This document shows, piece by piece, positions 36,225-48,363 of a DNA stretch of 64,000 nt. Position 1 is the stretch's first letter. Each line of letters starts with the position of its first letter. The position numbers and the translations under genes are program-made. The DNA comes from Lepidodermella squamata (Eukaryota > Gastrotricha): contig JBLDXI010000054.1 of the NCBI GenBank assembly GCA_047495785.1, positions 1,550,001-1,614,000 on the forward strand, read 5' to 3'. The notes under the pieces are model-generated. The model saw nothing but the letters and a program-made list of their open reading frames with translations. It had not been told where the DNA came from and searched no databases.

Positions 36225-36682
36225 GTATACAGCTCTTCATTTAACATGTTAATTATCTTAGTATATCAATTGCATTGTGTGAGCAATACCGGTATTTTTA
36301 CGCTCGCTTAGAAAGAATTACCTACACTGCTCGCCAGCATGTTCATGTTTGCTACAGCGCAGTGAATATCACTAGGGAAAAAACAAAGCCAAACAAAGTA
36401 AAGCCAAACAAAGTAAAGTATGACGAGCGAAGGACCTTTTTGACTTTTTGGCCAACATTGTTTGTGCGAACTCGGCTGTTTTATCTTTTGAGATGCAATC
36501 GCAAGCCCCTGACAGGGCTGGATGGGAGAAAGAAGAGCAGTTTGGCAAAAGTGAGATCCGAGATGACGATTCATACTTTGCTTCGTCAAATACAAACTTC
36601 GAATTCCCTGATCGTTGCGTTAGTCATAATGAAAGAAGCCCAGAGGTAATAGAGGACAACATCATTTACTAATGAATGCTTT
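36225..36682. other. Intergenic between T3 and T4
   Basis: No supported gene. A short direct repeat (two copies of AAGCCAAACAAAGTAA) sits near 36385-36420. Overlapping ORFs on both strands here lack any family signal. Confidence 0.55.
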
Positions 36683-38682
36683 TTATTCGACTCGCCGATT
36701 TTGAAGACTCATCAGCACGGAGAAAAGAAATAGGCAACAATTCAGATACCTCAAGTTTGTAATTGATCTTGCTGCTGCACCGTTTTGCAGCATATAATCC
36801 GGCGGCCCACGCTTCCATTCCCAAAATTGGTAGGGTTTTCCCATGCTGCATGAACTAGTTATCAGGTCGAGACCCGACGCCTCGAGGCATTCGTTCGTGA
36901 AAGTGCTTCGAATCATTCCATTCTAGAACGAAACAAATAATTGTTAAACTGTCGAAATAGATGAAATAGAGTTTCTCACCGGAAGAAGGTGAAATCTTTG
37001 AATATCGGCGTCGTAGTCGCATGTTTGAATGAGAACCCTATGCTCCGCCATAGTCATCAGACAGATGTGATCCTGACGAATGAAACCTAACTTTGTCATG
37101 TACCAGATTTGATTCTCTGAAAAACTCAAAGATAAAGAAAGTCAGTGTAGAAACAGGAACGCATACCGTTCCCATGCTGGCAACGGCGTAGCCTTCCTGA
37201 ATCATCGATGCAAAGATTGGTTCCAGCACTTCGAATTACACCAGAGGCATGAACATTGAGTGGATCTAAAGATTCCGGGGTCACATGCTCCAGAAACCAA
37301 CTGAAAGATTTGCATTTGAGGTTTTGACGCAGCTTTTTCCGTTCGGTAACATTCGGGCTGGTTGAAACCGGGAGAGGCATGAACTTGTAGTAATGATATT
37401 TGTACTCATCGAACCAAACTTCAGCGATTCGAACATTGTTTCGGAGATATGGAAAAACAATCAAGGCGTAAGGCTCTACATAGGGCAGTAGATTAGGGGC
37501 TGGGTTTGCGTCGAACATGTGACCAACTCTACTGCATGTAACGATTTCCTGACTCCCACCACACATCCACACTTTTACACCGAGTTCAACGTTTTCCGAG
37601 CCCCAAACCTCCATTCCATCGTCAAACATTCCTAACTTCATGAAGTAGTCCCGTCTCATAACATAGTGGCCAGTGATTGCAATTGGGCATTCTATGGGGT
37701 CTGCTGGAGATCTTCTCTTGCTTTGTCGCCATTTTGAAAGCTGGAAAAGCGATTTCAACAAATTTTACAAATATTTAGCAAGAAATCTCACGTAAAGCCA
37801 CTTGAGCGAGAAATCCCAGAGAAATTGCGTAGTGAGCTGAAATTCCAGGCCAAAGTTGTAAGCCAAAGTATCATGCCTTATCGAATCATGAACTGGCAGC
37901 ACAACAATGGATTGCTTTTGATAGATTCGATAAAGAAGAGGCTCCAGCCATCCTTCGGTCACCTCAACGTGAGCATCCAAATAAGCGATAACCTCGCCAG
38001 TCGCTTGCTTTGCCGCAAAGTTTCTCGCCTTGATTATGCCTAATCGTTCTTTAGTCCTGAATAGTTTCACCTTAGGAAATCGCTTCAGATAGCCCTCAAG
38101 CGGGGCTTTTAGACTCTCATCATCCGACATGTCATCAATCAAAATGATTTCCTTTAAAAGAGATGGCGGTGATCTATTGATTACTGAGTGGATCGTCCTG
38201 AGAAGCATGGACCAGGCTTCGTTGTAGAAACAAATCAAAACCGAAGCTTGGGGCAACTTATCGGTAGGATATTCAATGTTTCGACATTCCGGCGGCCTTA
38301 TGTCTGGTAGAGATCGGTTAAGTGAGATTAGGTCGGAGACAAAGGCGTTGTAGTGATGTGCGAAAATGTTCTCCGTGTAGCGTTTCATTTCTTGCCGCCC
38401 GAGTTGTAGTTTATCGATGACCACGGCAGTTCCATTCTTCCCATAGATATCCGGGATGATTGGAAGGCCATTTGCGCTCGGCTCGTTCAGTAGAGCCTTA
38501 AAACTTCCAGATTGTGAATAGAAATTTAAAATGCCGTCAAGGATTTGTAAAATTTGATACAGCCATACTGCGATGATTACATGGCAGATCAGTAGAACGC
38601 AACGTCTAGGCGTTAATCTCAGGAGTTTGATGACTAGCAAACGGCTGTAGGAAGTAAGCGTACGATACAGGGCCCTCTTCAT
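36683..38682 (-). CDS. Polypeptide N-acetylgalactosaminyltransferase T4 (GT27)
   Basis: Exons on minus: 38682-37792, 37740-37167, 37116-36980 and 36922-36683, giving 613 residues. Exon lengths in the catalytic and first lectin exons equal those of T1 and T3 (574 and 137). Motifs [33 protein letters not shown] and the lectin [14 protein letters not shown] are intact. The tail after the lectin domain is longer and hydrophobic (YLNCCLFLFSVLMSL) with a basic end NRRVE, as expected of a short second membrane segment. It is the most diverged of the T1-T4 group outside the converted tract in exon 1. Confidence 0.9.
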
Positions 38683-38874
38683 TCATGTTATACTATACGC
38701 ACTAACAAACTATTTTTTCATACTCAAATGCGGCGTTGTTTTTGTGCAGGTAAAAACGGTCTTTGTCCTTTGTTTTCAACCAGCTTTACTATGAAATTGA
38801 ACGCAAGCCGGTAGGACTAAGATAACGTCAACAGCTTCACTGAACCATACTTGCTTCGGGTGTCAAACTTTCAT

Positions 38875-40947
38875 TCATTTTATTTTGCAGATTTGCATCA
38901 ACTCAAATTGAGCAATAGTAAAGATAACGATCAAAATGATGAAAATATCTGCTACCCAAGCTGCTAATTTTGTTCTAGGCCTTGGATACCGCTTTATCGG
39001 CGGAAATTCATTATAGAGGTGTAAAGGAATGTCATTCGGTTTTCGTCTATACCAAAGCCAGCGCTGGTATTCGTTGTCTTCATCACAAGGGCTCATGAGA
39101 AGTGATTTCTTGTCTCGGCCGAGTTCCACACATCTGTCATGGCTCACACTTCGGAGCTGTTTGGTCTGAAAACGAAAAAAACTGCATAAAATTGCCATAG
39201 AAATAGTCTTTGAGGTTACTTTGAGGTATTGAAAGACTTGATTCTGCATTTTACCATCACAGGTTCGGACTTCGAGAGGTTTCCCATCGCCTTCGTAGTG
39301 GAAACAGCCTACATCGCGCCTAATCTCGCTATTATTCGTTAGAGCCCAGAATTGAGTGCCTATTACCAAAATTTCCGTTAAGGAGATTTTCAGTATAGGA
39401 GTATACTAACCTGACCAAGGAATTCTCATCCATGTTATAACGTTTTGCTGCTCATCAGTCGTTGCATCGAGAACCCTTCTCGTAACCACACTTTGAATTT
39501 CACCAAAGGCCAATGCCTCGCCATAAGCGTATAATTCAGGCAGAACATTTTGAAGGTACCATTCGAAAGAGTGGCATTTCAATCTCTGTCGCAAGGCTTT
39601 TTGTTTGCTTAAATCTCCAGGGTTAAGACGAAAGTAGCTTTGCTCGTAGAAGTAGTATTTGTAGTTATCCATCCAAACCTCAACGACTCGAATGAGGTTC
39701 GTAAAAATCGGATCGATTCCAAAGCGAAGCCAGTCCCATGTATAAGGCATTTTATTTCGAAATATGTGCCCGACACGGCTGCATGGTATGACCTCGATTC
39801 TGCCGCCACACATCCATACTTTCAGGCTTAGCTCGATGTTTTCCCCGCCTAACCAGAATTTCAAAAATTTAGCAATTAAGATAGATTTTGTGTAAATCAC
39901 CCCAAACGTTCATTCCTTCATCATAGAGACCCAGATGATGGAAAAATTCTCGGTCTATGGAGAAAAGACCACCGGCCAAGGCTGCGTTAGGTATAGGATC
40001 GCTTTCAGATTTTCGGTGCTTCTGTATTCTATCGGGTATCTGAAAAAATTGTATTGTTCAACTTTTCTCACAATTTTATGCCAACTTACTGGTCTCAGCC
40101 ACCGAAACAGGAGCCTCCAGTCGAAAAATCCAACATTCTCATGATTGGCAGATCGATACTCCAGATTATCCCAGTCGATGATATCAATTATGGGTGCTAC
40201 AACTGTAGTCCTATTTTGGTAAATTCGGTACAAAAGTGGCTCCAACCACCCGGGAGAACATTCGCAATGCGAATCGAGAAAGGTCAGAGTCTGGCCTTTC
40301 GCAGCATTGATACCCAATATTCTAGCTCGGATTAGGCCTTCTCTTTGCTTGGCCCGAATCAATTTAACTTTGGGCAATGTGGCGATGTAGTCGTCCAAGG
40401 GTTTCTTCAAGTAGTCATAGCTCGAAAAATCGTCTACTAAAATGATTTCTCGAATCAATCGTTCCGGGCTTTGATTCAAGACGGAATGGACTGTTCTTAT
40501 CAGCGTGGACCAAGCTTCGTTGTGGAAGCAAATGATAACAGAAGTATCAGGCAATTCTTCGACCGGGTATTGAGGCCCGACCCTGCATTCGTTCATCCTA
40601 ACATCTGGGGCAGATCGATTGACTGAAATGAGTTCTGATACGAATTCATTGAAGCCATGCCGCTCGAAACCTCGAGCCCGTTTTCTAGCATCGACCCAGC
40701 TTAATTTTGATGTATTAACCACAGTAGCCATTCCATTGAATCCAGGGTCGATGCTATTGAAAATACCGGGCGGTTCGAAGTAATCAAGCTTTGGTCTCTG
40801 GAGTAAGTCATAAGTTACGTAATCAGCTGTCAAGTCGAAAATGTGGCATAATTCCGCCCAATTTCGCAAAATTGCGAGGAGAAAGACGGCTATTACAAAA
40901 TACCATGGCCAAACAATTTTCACCATGGAGTAGTGAGGTATATTCAT
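38875..40947 (-). CDS. Polypeptide N-acetylgalactosaminyltransferase T5 (GT27)
   Basis: Exons on minus: 40947-40090, 40039-39901, 39848-39411, 39359-39220 and 39165-38875, giving 621 residues. It is closer to classical family members than T1-T4: HNEAWS, DSHCE with Asp225, AGGLFSIDREFF, WGGENIE and CSRVGHIF are all canonical. An N-terminal transmembrane helix (WYFVIAVFLLAIL) is present. The C-terminus after the lectin domain carries a clear second hydrophobic helix (AAWVADIFIILIVIFTIAQF) followed by a short basic end. It keeps a phase-1 intron exactly before GGEN that T1-T4 have lost, matching T7 and T8. Confidence 0.9.
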
Positions 40948-41109
40948 GTTAAGCGTAGTAGCATCGCTGTATATGCCGTGTAAGTCATTGTTCTTAAAAT
41001 GTTGGCTTCTCTCTCGTAAACAAATGCGCCACGTCGTCGTACGAAAAAAACAGTTCTCAATTGATAAAGAATTTATTTCAGCAATAGCGTAAAAATTACG
41101 GAAGAAAAG

Positions 41110-42975
41110 CTACCGCGTCAGAAATACGAAGCATACGATCGAAAAATAAGAAATTAATTTTTGAATGTCACGGCTGTTCGCCGCATTGAGCAGCGCTTCG
41201 GGTAAATCTGAGCGTAAATGAAGCGGCAAGCCATCGGGACGCTTTCTCCACAACCATTGCTGGCGCCGGCTCGACGGCAAGCATGGTTTCATCTCGATAA
41301 CCGACGTCCTGCGGCTTGCTTCGATGCAAGTATCGCTATTGGCGTGACGAATGTGTTTGCTCTGAAAATACAGATCTCAAATCTTTTCCGATGCAAAAAG
41401 GTTTAAAACATACTGGAAGATACTCAAACCGCTGGGTGTTCGAGTTCGGATCACAGCGAGCTGCCATTAGGGTTCGGTTGACATAATCCATACACAAATT
41501 TCCATCATGCTTGAAAAGCCCATTTTTCGTTAACAATAGGAATTGAAAGCCTAAGAAACATTGTTCAATTTTTGAGATAATTCCGCAAGAGCCGACTTAC
41601 CTCCATTATGGGAGCACCTTCTTAGGGTGACCGGGTTACTGGGACCTCGGGGGGCCTCCAGACAGCTTTCCCTATTGCTAACCTGGCCAGCGTAGACCGC
41701 ATCGCTCGGCACCTCAAGTTCCGGGAAGACATTATTCAAGTACCATTCGAAGGATTTACACTCCAATCTCCTCCTAAGCTCCTTTCTCGAGGTTACATCG
41801 CCATAATCTCCTATCCGGTAATCGAACCTCTCGTAGTAGTAATGTTTGTAACCATCCAGCCAAACCTCGGCTAAACGGATATTGTTCTTCAGCAGGAAAT
41901 TGTTGCTGTTAACCCAACTGTAAGGCTGGGTGCTTCGGAAGATGTGCCCGACCCTACTGCATGGCATTATTGCGATACTACCGCCACACATCCAAGTTTT
42001 GAAACTGAGCTCAAGATTCTCCCCGCCCCAGTTATCCATCTCTCGGTCGTAGGTGCCTAATTTGAAGAAGAAATCTCTGTGTATCGAAAACAACCCTCCA
42101 GCCATGGTAGGTGACGGTATAGGGTCTGTCGCTCTATTCGGCCGTTTGTCATATTTCTCCGCGGTGATTGCATACCATTGAAAGGACATGTCCCAATCAA
42201 AACCGCCAGTGTTGTACTGAGAAACACTGCCATATTTGAAGTTATTTACGTCGATAATGTCGATGATCGGTGTTACTACGTTGGTCTTACTCAGGTGGAT
42301 CTGGTGAAGCATTGGTTCAAGCCAACCGGTCATGCATTCGCAGTGGGAGTCTAGAAAAGTTAAGACGTCGCCCCTAGCATGGTCGACCCCGAAGAGTCTG
42401 GCTCTTATCAAGCCTTCTCGTTTCGGCGTCCTTAATAGCCGAACTTTCTTCAGCGTACTGACGTAGATTTCGAGCTTTAGCCCCAGGTCAACATTGCTGG
42501 AGAAGTCGTCAATCAGTAAGACCTCTTTAAGGAGTCTTGGAGGGGTGCGGTCTATTACTGAATGCACAGTCCTAACCAGCGCGGAAAAGGCTTCGTTGTG
42601 GAAACAAATTATCACACTTGCATCAGGTAGCTTTTCGATAGGGTATTCAATTGATTTGCATTCGTCGTATCTTATGTCATCCAGAGTTCGGTTAACAGCG
42701 ATTATATCTGATAAGAATTGGTTGTAGCCATTTTTTCGATAGCCTCTGTTATATTCGTTCAACTGCTTCCATGTTAATTGGTCAGTGTCGAGATTTGCCG
42801 CATTTCCGCCCTCGCCGTCTTTGGCGATTTTTGTGAAATTTATGCCGAGACGAGGATCGGGTTCTGAAAGACGTGGTACTGTGAAGATGATGAGTAGGAT
42901 AACGAATAGTGAAGTTCCGAGTATTAAGGCGGCTGTAAAACGGCTTTTTCTAAGCCGGCGCTTGGCGTAGACCAT
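41110..42975 (-). CDS. Polypeptide N-acetylgalactosaminyltransferase T6 (GT27)
   Basis: Exons on minus: 42975-41601, 41550-41414 and 41361-41110, giving 587 residues. The whole catalytic domain and first lectin repeat lie in one 1375-nt exon, so two introns present in the paralogues are missing. Motifs are the most canonical of the array: HNEAFS, DSHCE, the [10 protein letters not shown] loop, WGGENLE and CSRVGHIFR. It therefore looks like the best candidate for an ordinary active enzyme. The lectin part includes a CLEAPRG repeat and QQWLW near the end. The C-terminus ends in a short hydrophobic run ([15 protein letters not shown]). N-terminal transmembrane segment at about residues 14-34. 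Confidence 0.92.
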
Positions 42976-43767
42976 AAATTCCTAATTATTTTTCTACATG
43001 TTCCTAAAAAATTGTAGAAAAAATGCAAAATTTAATTTAGAGCTGTAGATGAAAAAAACGCGGTTTCAAGCAGTTTTTCATTAAATTGGCTGTAGTAGGC
43101 CATGCACTGTAGTGTTTGCTAACAAGTGTGAGCGTAAATTCATCAATACAACGTCTCGTTTCACATTATTTCGCGTGTTCACATTTTACGCACATGCACA
43201 CGCAGCATACACGCATATTCAAGAAATATACGTACCTACTACCTACGTGAGAAGGACGCCTATTATGAAGGGTAGAAAATAATACGAGGAAGTATGCACA
43301 GCGAAACATAATATGTGGATGTGATGAAATTTGAAACCAGCAGTGCGAAAGACAAGAGCATATTTTTAAATGATATTATTGCAAAAGGATAATTGCAATA
43401 ACCGATTGTGATATTACACCTAATAAATATTCTGTTAATGAGAGCGCATCGAATGAATGACTGCACGGGACGTTATAATCAGCATAGCAATTTTCTATAT
43501 TTCAGATTATTGCTGAATTCAGCAGTCAGCACGCACTCAAGCGCCTTTGGGCAGAAAAATTATCGATTTTATGACCATCGCGATAGCCTTTTCAATACGC
43601 ACCGGTTAATAGTAAATATCCAAATAATAATGAAAAAATCGATTAAAACTCATGGCACACCTTGATAAACACTGCTTGTAGTTGTTTACAGCGGTTGAGT
43701 AAAGCTTGTGAAAGATAAACATGTAAGGACTCTCATGTAGGTCAGGTGAGGATAACGTCAACAAAAA
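42976..43767. other. Divergent intergenic region between T6 and T7
   Basis: This is where the array switches strand, so it would hold promoters for both T6 (-) and T7 (+). The sequence is AT-rich with no supported ORF. I see no clear TATA box at a fixed distance from either start. Confidence 0.55.
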
Positions 43768-45614
43768 ATGCCGGTTATCACATTAAACCGCAATGTCTTG
43801 CATAAAATCCTTATCACTGTAGGCATTCTCTGGTTCCACGGTTTCATCGCTCTTTTACGGGACAATTTTTCTAATGACGTCAAGATTGCGAAAAATTTGG
43901 AAGCTGTCTCAGATCATCATGGTAAAAACGGCGTTGCAGTGAATTTTCGAAAATACAAACTTGGATACAGCGACTTTGCGAGATACATTGACAGCTATTG
44001 GAACTATGGCTTGAATGAAATATCCTCAGAATTGATGTCGCTCCACAGGTCGATTCCAGATTTCAGGCCTGAAAGCTGCAAGGCGGCAAACTATCGACTA
44101 GAAAAGCTGCCCGATGCTTCGATAGTCGTGGTTTTTCAAAATGAAGCTTGGTCTGTTTTGTTGAGGACAATTCAGTCAATTTTCGACCGATCTCCGTCAG
44201 AGTTACTCCGCGAAATCATTTTAGTCGATAATCACTCTACTATGGATCATTTGAAACAACCCTTGGAAGCTTTTGTCAGTATGCATGATAGAATTCGACT
44301 GATTAGAACAGAAGGCCACAAGAGTATGGAGAGCGCGAAGATGTTAGGCGCAAAATTGGCTACGGGCAAAGTCATCGTATTTCTGAGTTCGCACATCGAA
44401 TGCGGTCATGGTTGGCTTGAACCGTTGTTGCATCGAGTTCATGAAAACAAAACGAACGTAGCTATACCTTTCGTGGACAAGATTGAACCCGAAACAATGG
44501 AATACATCGAAGGTGAGCGTGGAAGAGTTGCAGGGTTTGGATGGGATCTTATGCCCAAATGGATAAACAGAGTTTGTTATTTTAATTGAGCTTTATAAAT
44601 GAATCGTTAATATCAGGTTAAGGTAGATCGTGGCGATGATTCACCGATCCCAACGCCCGCAATTCCTTATGGTATTTATGCTATTGATCGGGAATTTTTC
44701 TTTCACGTCGGGGGCTATGAGCAATCCAAAGGTTTGTCCTTCTTCCTGTTTTGGATCAAGTTAAATTTTCTGTTCAAGGAGATGAAACAATAGAAATCAG
44801 CTTGAAGGCTTGGCGATGTGGGGGTCGTCTAGAAATAATTCCATGCAGTCACGTTGGTCGAATCGAAAAATTACCGAACATTTTCTCGCCCAGTAATTTC
44901 GAAAGTCATAGAGCAAACTTGAGGGTAGCTGCTATGTGGCTTGATAATTACCAACGTTATTTCCATGAATACCAGCAAAATCACTTGAATCTGTTTGAAA
45001 GACTAGCCGTGAACATGCTGCACTCGAAACGCGAATATGGCAAGCCTTCAGTTCAGAATTGTAAATCTTTCGATTGGTACCTCGAAAACGTCTTTCCGGA
45101 ACTGTTTGTGCCCGAAAAGTCTTTGGCATCTGGCCTAATCAAAGCAAAAGAGTTAGGTCTGTGCATTAAAAAGAAATGGGACGAACCTTCCGTAGAACTA
45201 CAACCTTGCGATTCCAACTCAGGTAAAATTCACCATTTTCCAACTCTGGTTTAACCGTTATTTTTTAAATCAAAGAATTTAGCTCTTGGCATTTGAGTCG
45301 CAACAGGCGCATAAGGAGGGATGACGACATATGCTGGGGAGCGTGGGGTGTAAAGAAAATCTACCTTGTTCGATGTGACGAGTTTAGAGAGGAACAGACT
45401 TTCGAATACCTCGAGGTATTATTTTTCATCATTTTTCCAAAGAATCTCCTCAAATCCAATTGTTTACTAGTCTGATCAGATTCGCAACGATTTGACTGGG
45501 AAATGCATCGAATATGATAAAACTGAGATCAACCAGACGGAATGTGATTCATCAAATCCAAGGCAGCGTTGGCTCTGGAATAGAAGACCCAGTTCTGCTA
45601 TCGTAGTTATTTGA
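43768..45614 (+). CDS. GalNAc-transferase-like pseudoenzyme T7 (GT27 fold, metal ligands lost)
   Basis: Exons 43768-44571, 44617-44731, 44779-45222, 45276-45415 and 45480-45614 give 545 residues with an intact frame. The fold is recognisable: [22 protein letters not shown], a lectin domain ending QRWLW. Key residues are altered. The metal-binding DxH is SSH (Ser207 in place of Asp). The conserved WGGEN is degraded to KGDET. The third metal-binding His of the VGH motif is Arg334 (CSHVGR). In the family these three positions bind Mn2+ with UDP, so catalysis is unlikely, yet the ORF and splice sites are kept. A sugar- or glycopeptide-binding role through the lectin domain is inferred. N-terminal transmembrane helix present; no C-terminal tail. 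Confidence 0.85.
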
Positions 45615-45678
45615 ACTTCATTTTCATTTTATTGTGATAAATTTTCAATCCGCTTGTATTTATGCATCTTTCATTCAT

Positions 45679-45684
45679 AATAAA
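45679..45684 (+). terminator. Polyadenylation signal AATAAA of T7
   Basis: AATAAA 65 bases after the T7 stop codon. Confidence 0.5.
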
Positions 45685-45789
45685 CAAACCGCGCGCAGGT
45701 TTATTTCATTGTAAATATAAAAGGCATGGCTAGTTTTTATGGTCAAAATAAAGTTAAACAACTATAATATGACATAGCTATGGCTTACA

Positions 45790-47690
45790 ATGGCTGTTAT
45801 TTCACGCAGGCGAATAAAAAAACTGCTGTTACTGTTCAACTTAATTTGGCTTATCTACGTCCTGCGGGAGATCGCCTATGCTGTTGATTTCTACCTCCGC
45901 GATAGGCCACATGACGTCTTTCAATTTCACAGCCCTGAGTTCGATGCAGTCAATGAAATCCCGGATAAATATGGCGCGAATGGCGCGAAAATCCTGATTA
46001 AAAAGGAGAATTTGAGCCGGGAAGATGCGAAGCGATATACCGAAGGCTACTTCACCTACTACTTCAACGCTTTTGGCTCAGATCTGATGTCCTACCACCG
46101 ATCGATTCCTGATTATAGAGACCAGCTTTGCCGCGACATTGTCTATCCTTTGGAGAAAATGCCAGATACAACGGTTATCATTTGCTTCTACAATGACGCT
46201 TGGTCTGTTCTGTTAAGGACTATGCATGCTGTCCTTGATCGGTCGCCCGATTCTCTACTCAAAGAAGTGCTTTTAGTCGACGACTCTTCAACAATGCCTC
46301 ATCTGCATAAACCACTCGAGGACTATATCGCGAAGTTCCCAAAGGTTAGACTGATTCGGACTAGTAAAAACGAAGGTTTGAGTCGAGTTCATAACTTCGC
46401 GGCGGATCATGCGAAAGGGACCGTCCTCACGTTTCTCGATTCCCATGTGGAGGTTCACAAAGGATGGCTCGAGCCGCTTCTTTACGCGATCCACCTTAAT
46501 GAAACAACCGTAGCCCAGCCTAGGATAGATACGGTTGATGGTGACGAATTGAATTACGTTCCAAGTCATGACGATTATGCAGGCGGTTTCTCGTGGGATG
46601 ATCTCGGGCACACTGGTCTTTATGTAAGTGCATTCCACTATCTTCGATTTATCTTATGATCTGTGAGTAGTTTACAAAATGGAGACTTGGGAAGCGCGAC
46701 AGACGGGTAGATCCTATTCCAATACCTATGACTTTCGGAGGCCATTTGGCGATTCATCGCGACTTTTTCAACAAACTAGGACGTTATGACCCTGGTTACG
46801 AAGTCTGGGGTATGAAAATGATATGAAATCGCTTTCGAAACTTTTCATAAATTTCCCAGGGACTGAAAATACCGAAATAAGCTTCAAATCTTGGATGTGT
46901 GGCGGCAGCATGTTTCTAATGCCTTGCAGTCGAGTAGGTCATGTTAGTCATCGAAGCGTCTTCCCGCGACTGCCCTGGGCTAGATCCTACTTCGCTTTCA
47001 ATCCTTTGTTCTACCTTCGAAATAACATCCGACTCGCTGAGGCTTGGATGGATGAATACCGACTCTACTACTACCGAAAAATGCCAGTGAAGCTAAGCAC
47101 AAATGTCGACGTCTCAGACCGAGTGGACATCCGAAAGAGATTGGGCTGCAAATCTTTCAAGTGGTATCTCAACAATGTTTACCCGGAGGCTTTCAATCCT
47201 TTGGATGTATCTGCATCTGGACTAGTCCGAAATGTCGAAAATGGACTGTGTTTAGATTCGGAAAATGGGAAACTAATCGCTTCAAGCTGTTATGAAGAGC
47301 TGGGTAATAAGACACCGTTTTAGAGTATGGCTATTACAGCAATGATATAATTGTGTTTAGAAAGTCAAAATTGGTATCTAACTGAGCGAAATCAAGTTCG
47401 TCGCGATGAAACATGCTGGTCAAGCAGCGGGGAGGGACAAGTAGACGTAATTTCATGCTCAATCGACCAAACAAATCAGAAATTCGAGTATGGCAAGGTG
47501 AAACTATTTCACTACTGAAAATTCTGTTTCCAATAGTTTTTGTTTCCTATAGAATGGTCAGATAGTAAATATGGACTATGGGTTATGCTTGGAGGCTGTT
47601 GGCTATGATGTTGCGATGCGAAAATGCAATAGTAACGCACGCCAGAAATGGAAATGGAAGCGTGGCCCCCCTGATTACTTGAGACTTTGA
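45790..47690 (+). CDS. Polypeptide N-acetylgalactosaminyltransferase T8 (GT27)
   Basis: Exons 45790-46623, 46671-46809, 46860-47303, 47361-47497 and 47553-47690 give 563 residues. Exon lengths 139, 444 and 137 agree with T5/T7 or T1-T6, supporting the model. YNDAWS, VDDSST, DSHVE with Asp217, GGHLAIHRDFF, WGTENTE and CSRVGH are present, so metal ligands are intact although the loop differs from canonical AGG. The lectin domain ends [14 protein letters not shown] and stops there, without the hydrophobic tail of the minus-strand genes. N-terminal transmembrane segment at about residues 11-30. Confidence 0.9.
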
Positions 47691-47717
47691 ATTAGTGTCG
47701 TTAAATTAATAATGAAG

Positions 47718-47723
47718 AATAAA
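47718..47723 (+). terminator. Polyadenylation signal AATAAA of T8
   Basis: AATAAA 28 bases after the T8 stop codon. Confidence 0.55.
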
Positions 47724-48363
47724 AATTGCATTTGAATCCGTCTCAGGAGCATTCAATCGGGTTGATGAAAGTGTCAGTGAGACTGCACTAATCGCTGCCT
47801 AGCTACCTAGAAGACACCCCAACAAGCGACCCTAAGAGCGTTCATTCGGGAACCATGGTTTCGGCCCTTCCATTCAACGAATGGGACGTCTCAAACTGAA
47901 TCCATCCATTGATGAAAGTCCTGGTATATGCTAAATAAATTGTCTTTGATTTTGAACAAGGCAAAAACCGGAGATTGTATTAGCTTGACCGTTGACGTTG
48001 ATGATACTGCTTTTCATAATAATAAGTTTTTCAGTTTTTTGCAAAATTTTCGTAAAGCAGATTGTCGTGTTATGACGCCATTATTAACGGGGTTTCATGG
48101 GATTGTAAACAACGTTAACCGTTATTTTCCCGCACAGTAGCGTTTGACAGTTTGCTGCATGACGCACATACCAACCTTTGCCAAATCTCGTGCGTGTGGC
48201 GGATAGTTCGAAGTTGGTGCAATTAAGCAGGAAAAAAATGATTTTTTATGTTGTTTTCGAACCTCATGTTGCTTAAGCTGGCGAACGTGGCCATAAAAGC
48301 TGCTTGAAGCTGCCATTTTTCATTTCATCAAATAAAGTATCTTCAAGTTGCCCAAACATTACC
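47724..48363. other. Intergenic; one uncertain 70-codon ORF
   Basis: ORF 47928-48140 (+, 70 residues) has no signal peptide, no recognisable motif and no supporting splice pattern. I do not call it a gene. Confidence 0.5.

Noticed and set aside
36275-36672. Coding sequence between T3 and T4
   Set aside because: Several ORFs overlap in different frames on both strands, none with family signal or paralogous counterpart in the array.
47928-48140. 70-residue gene
   Set aside because: No signal peptide, motif or splice support; length is within chance for this composition.
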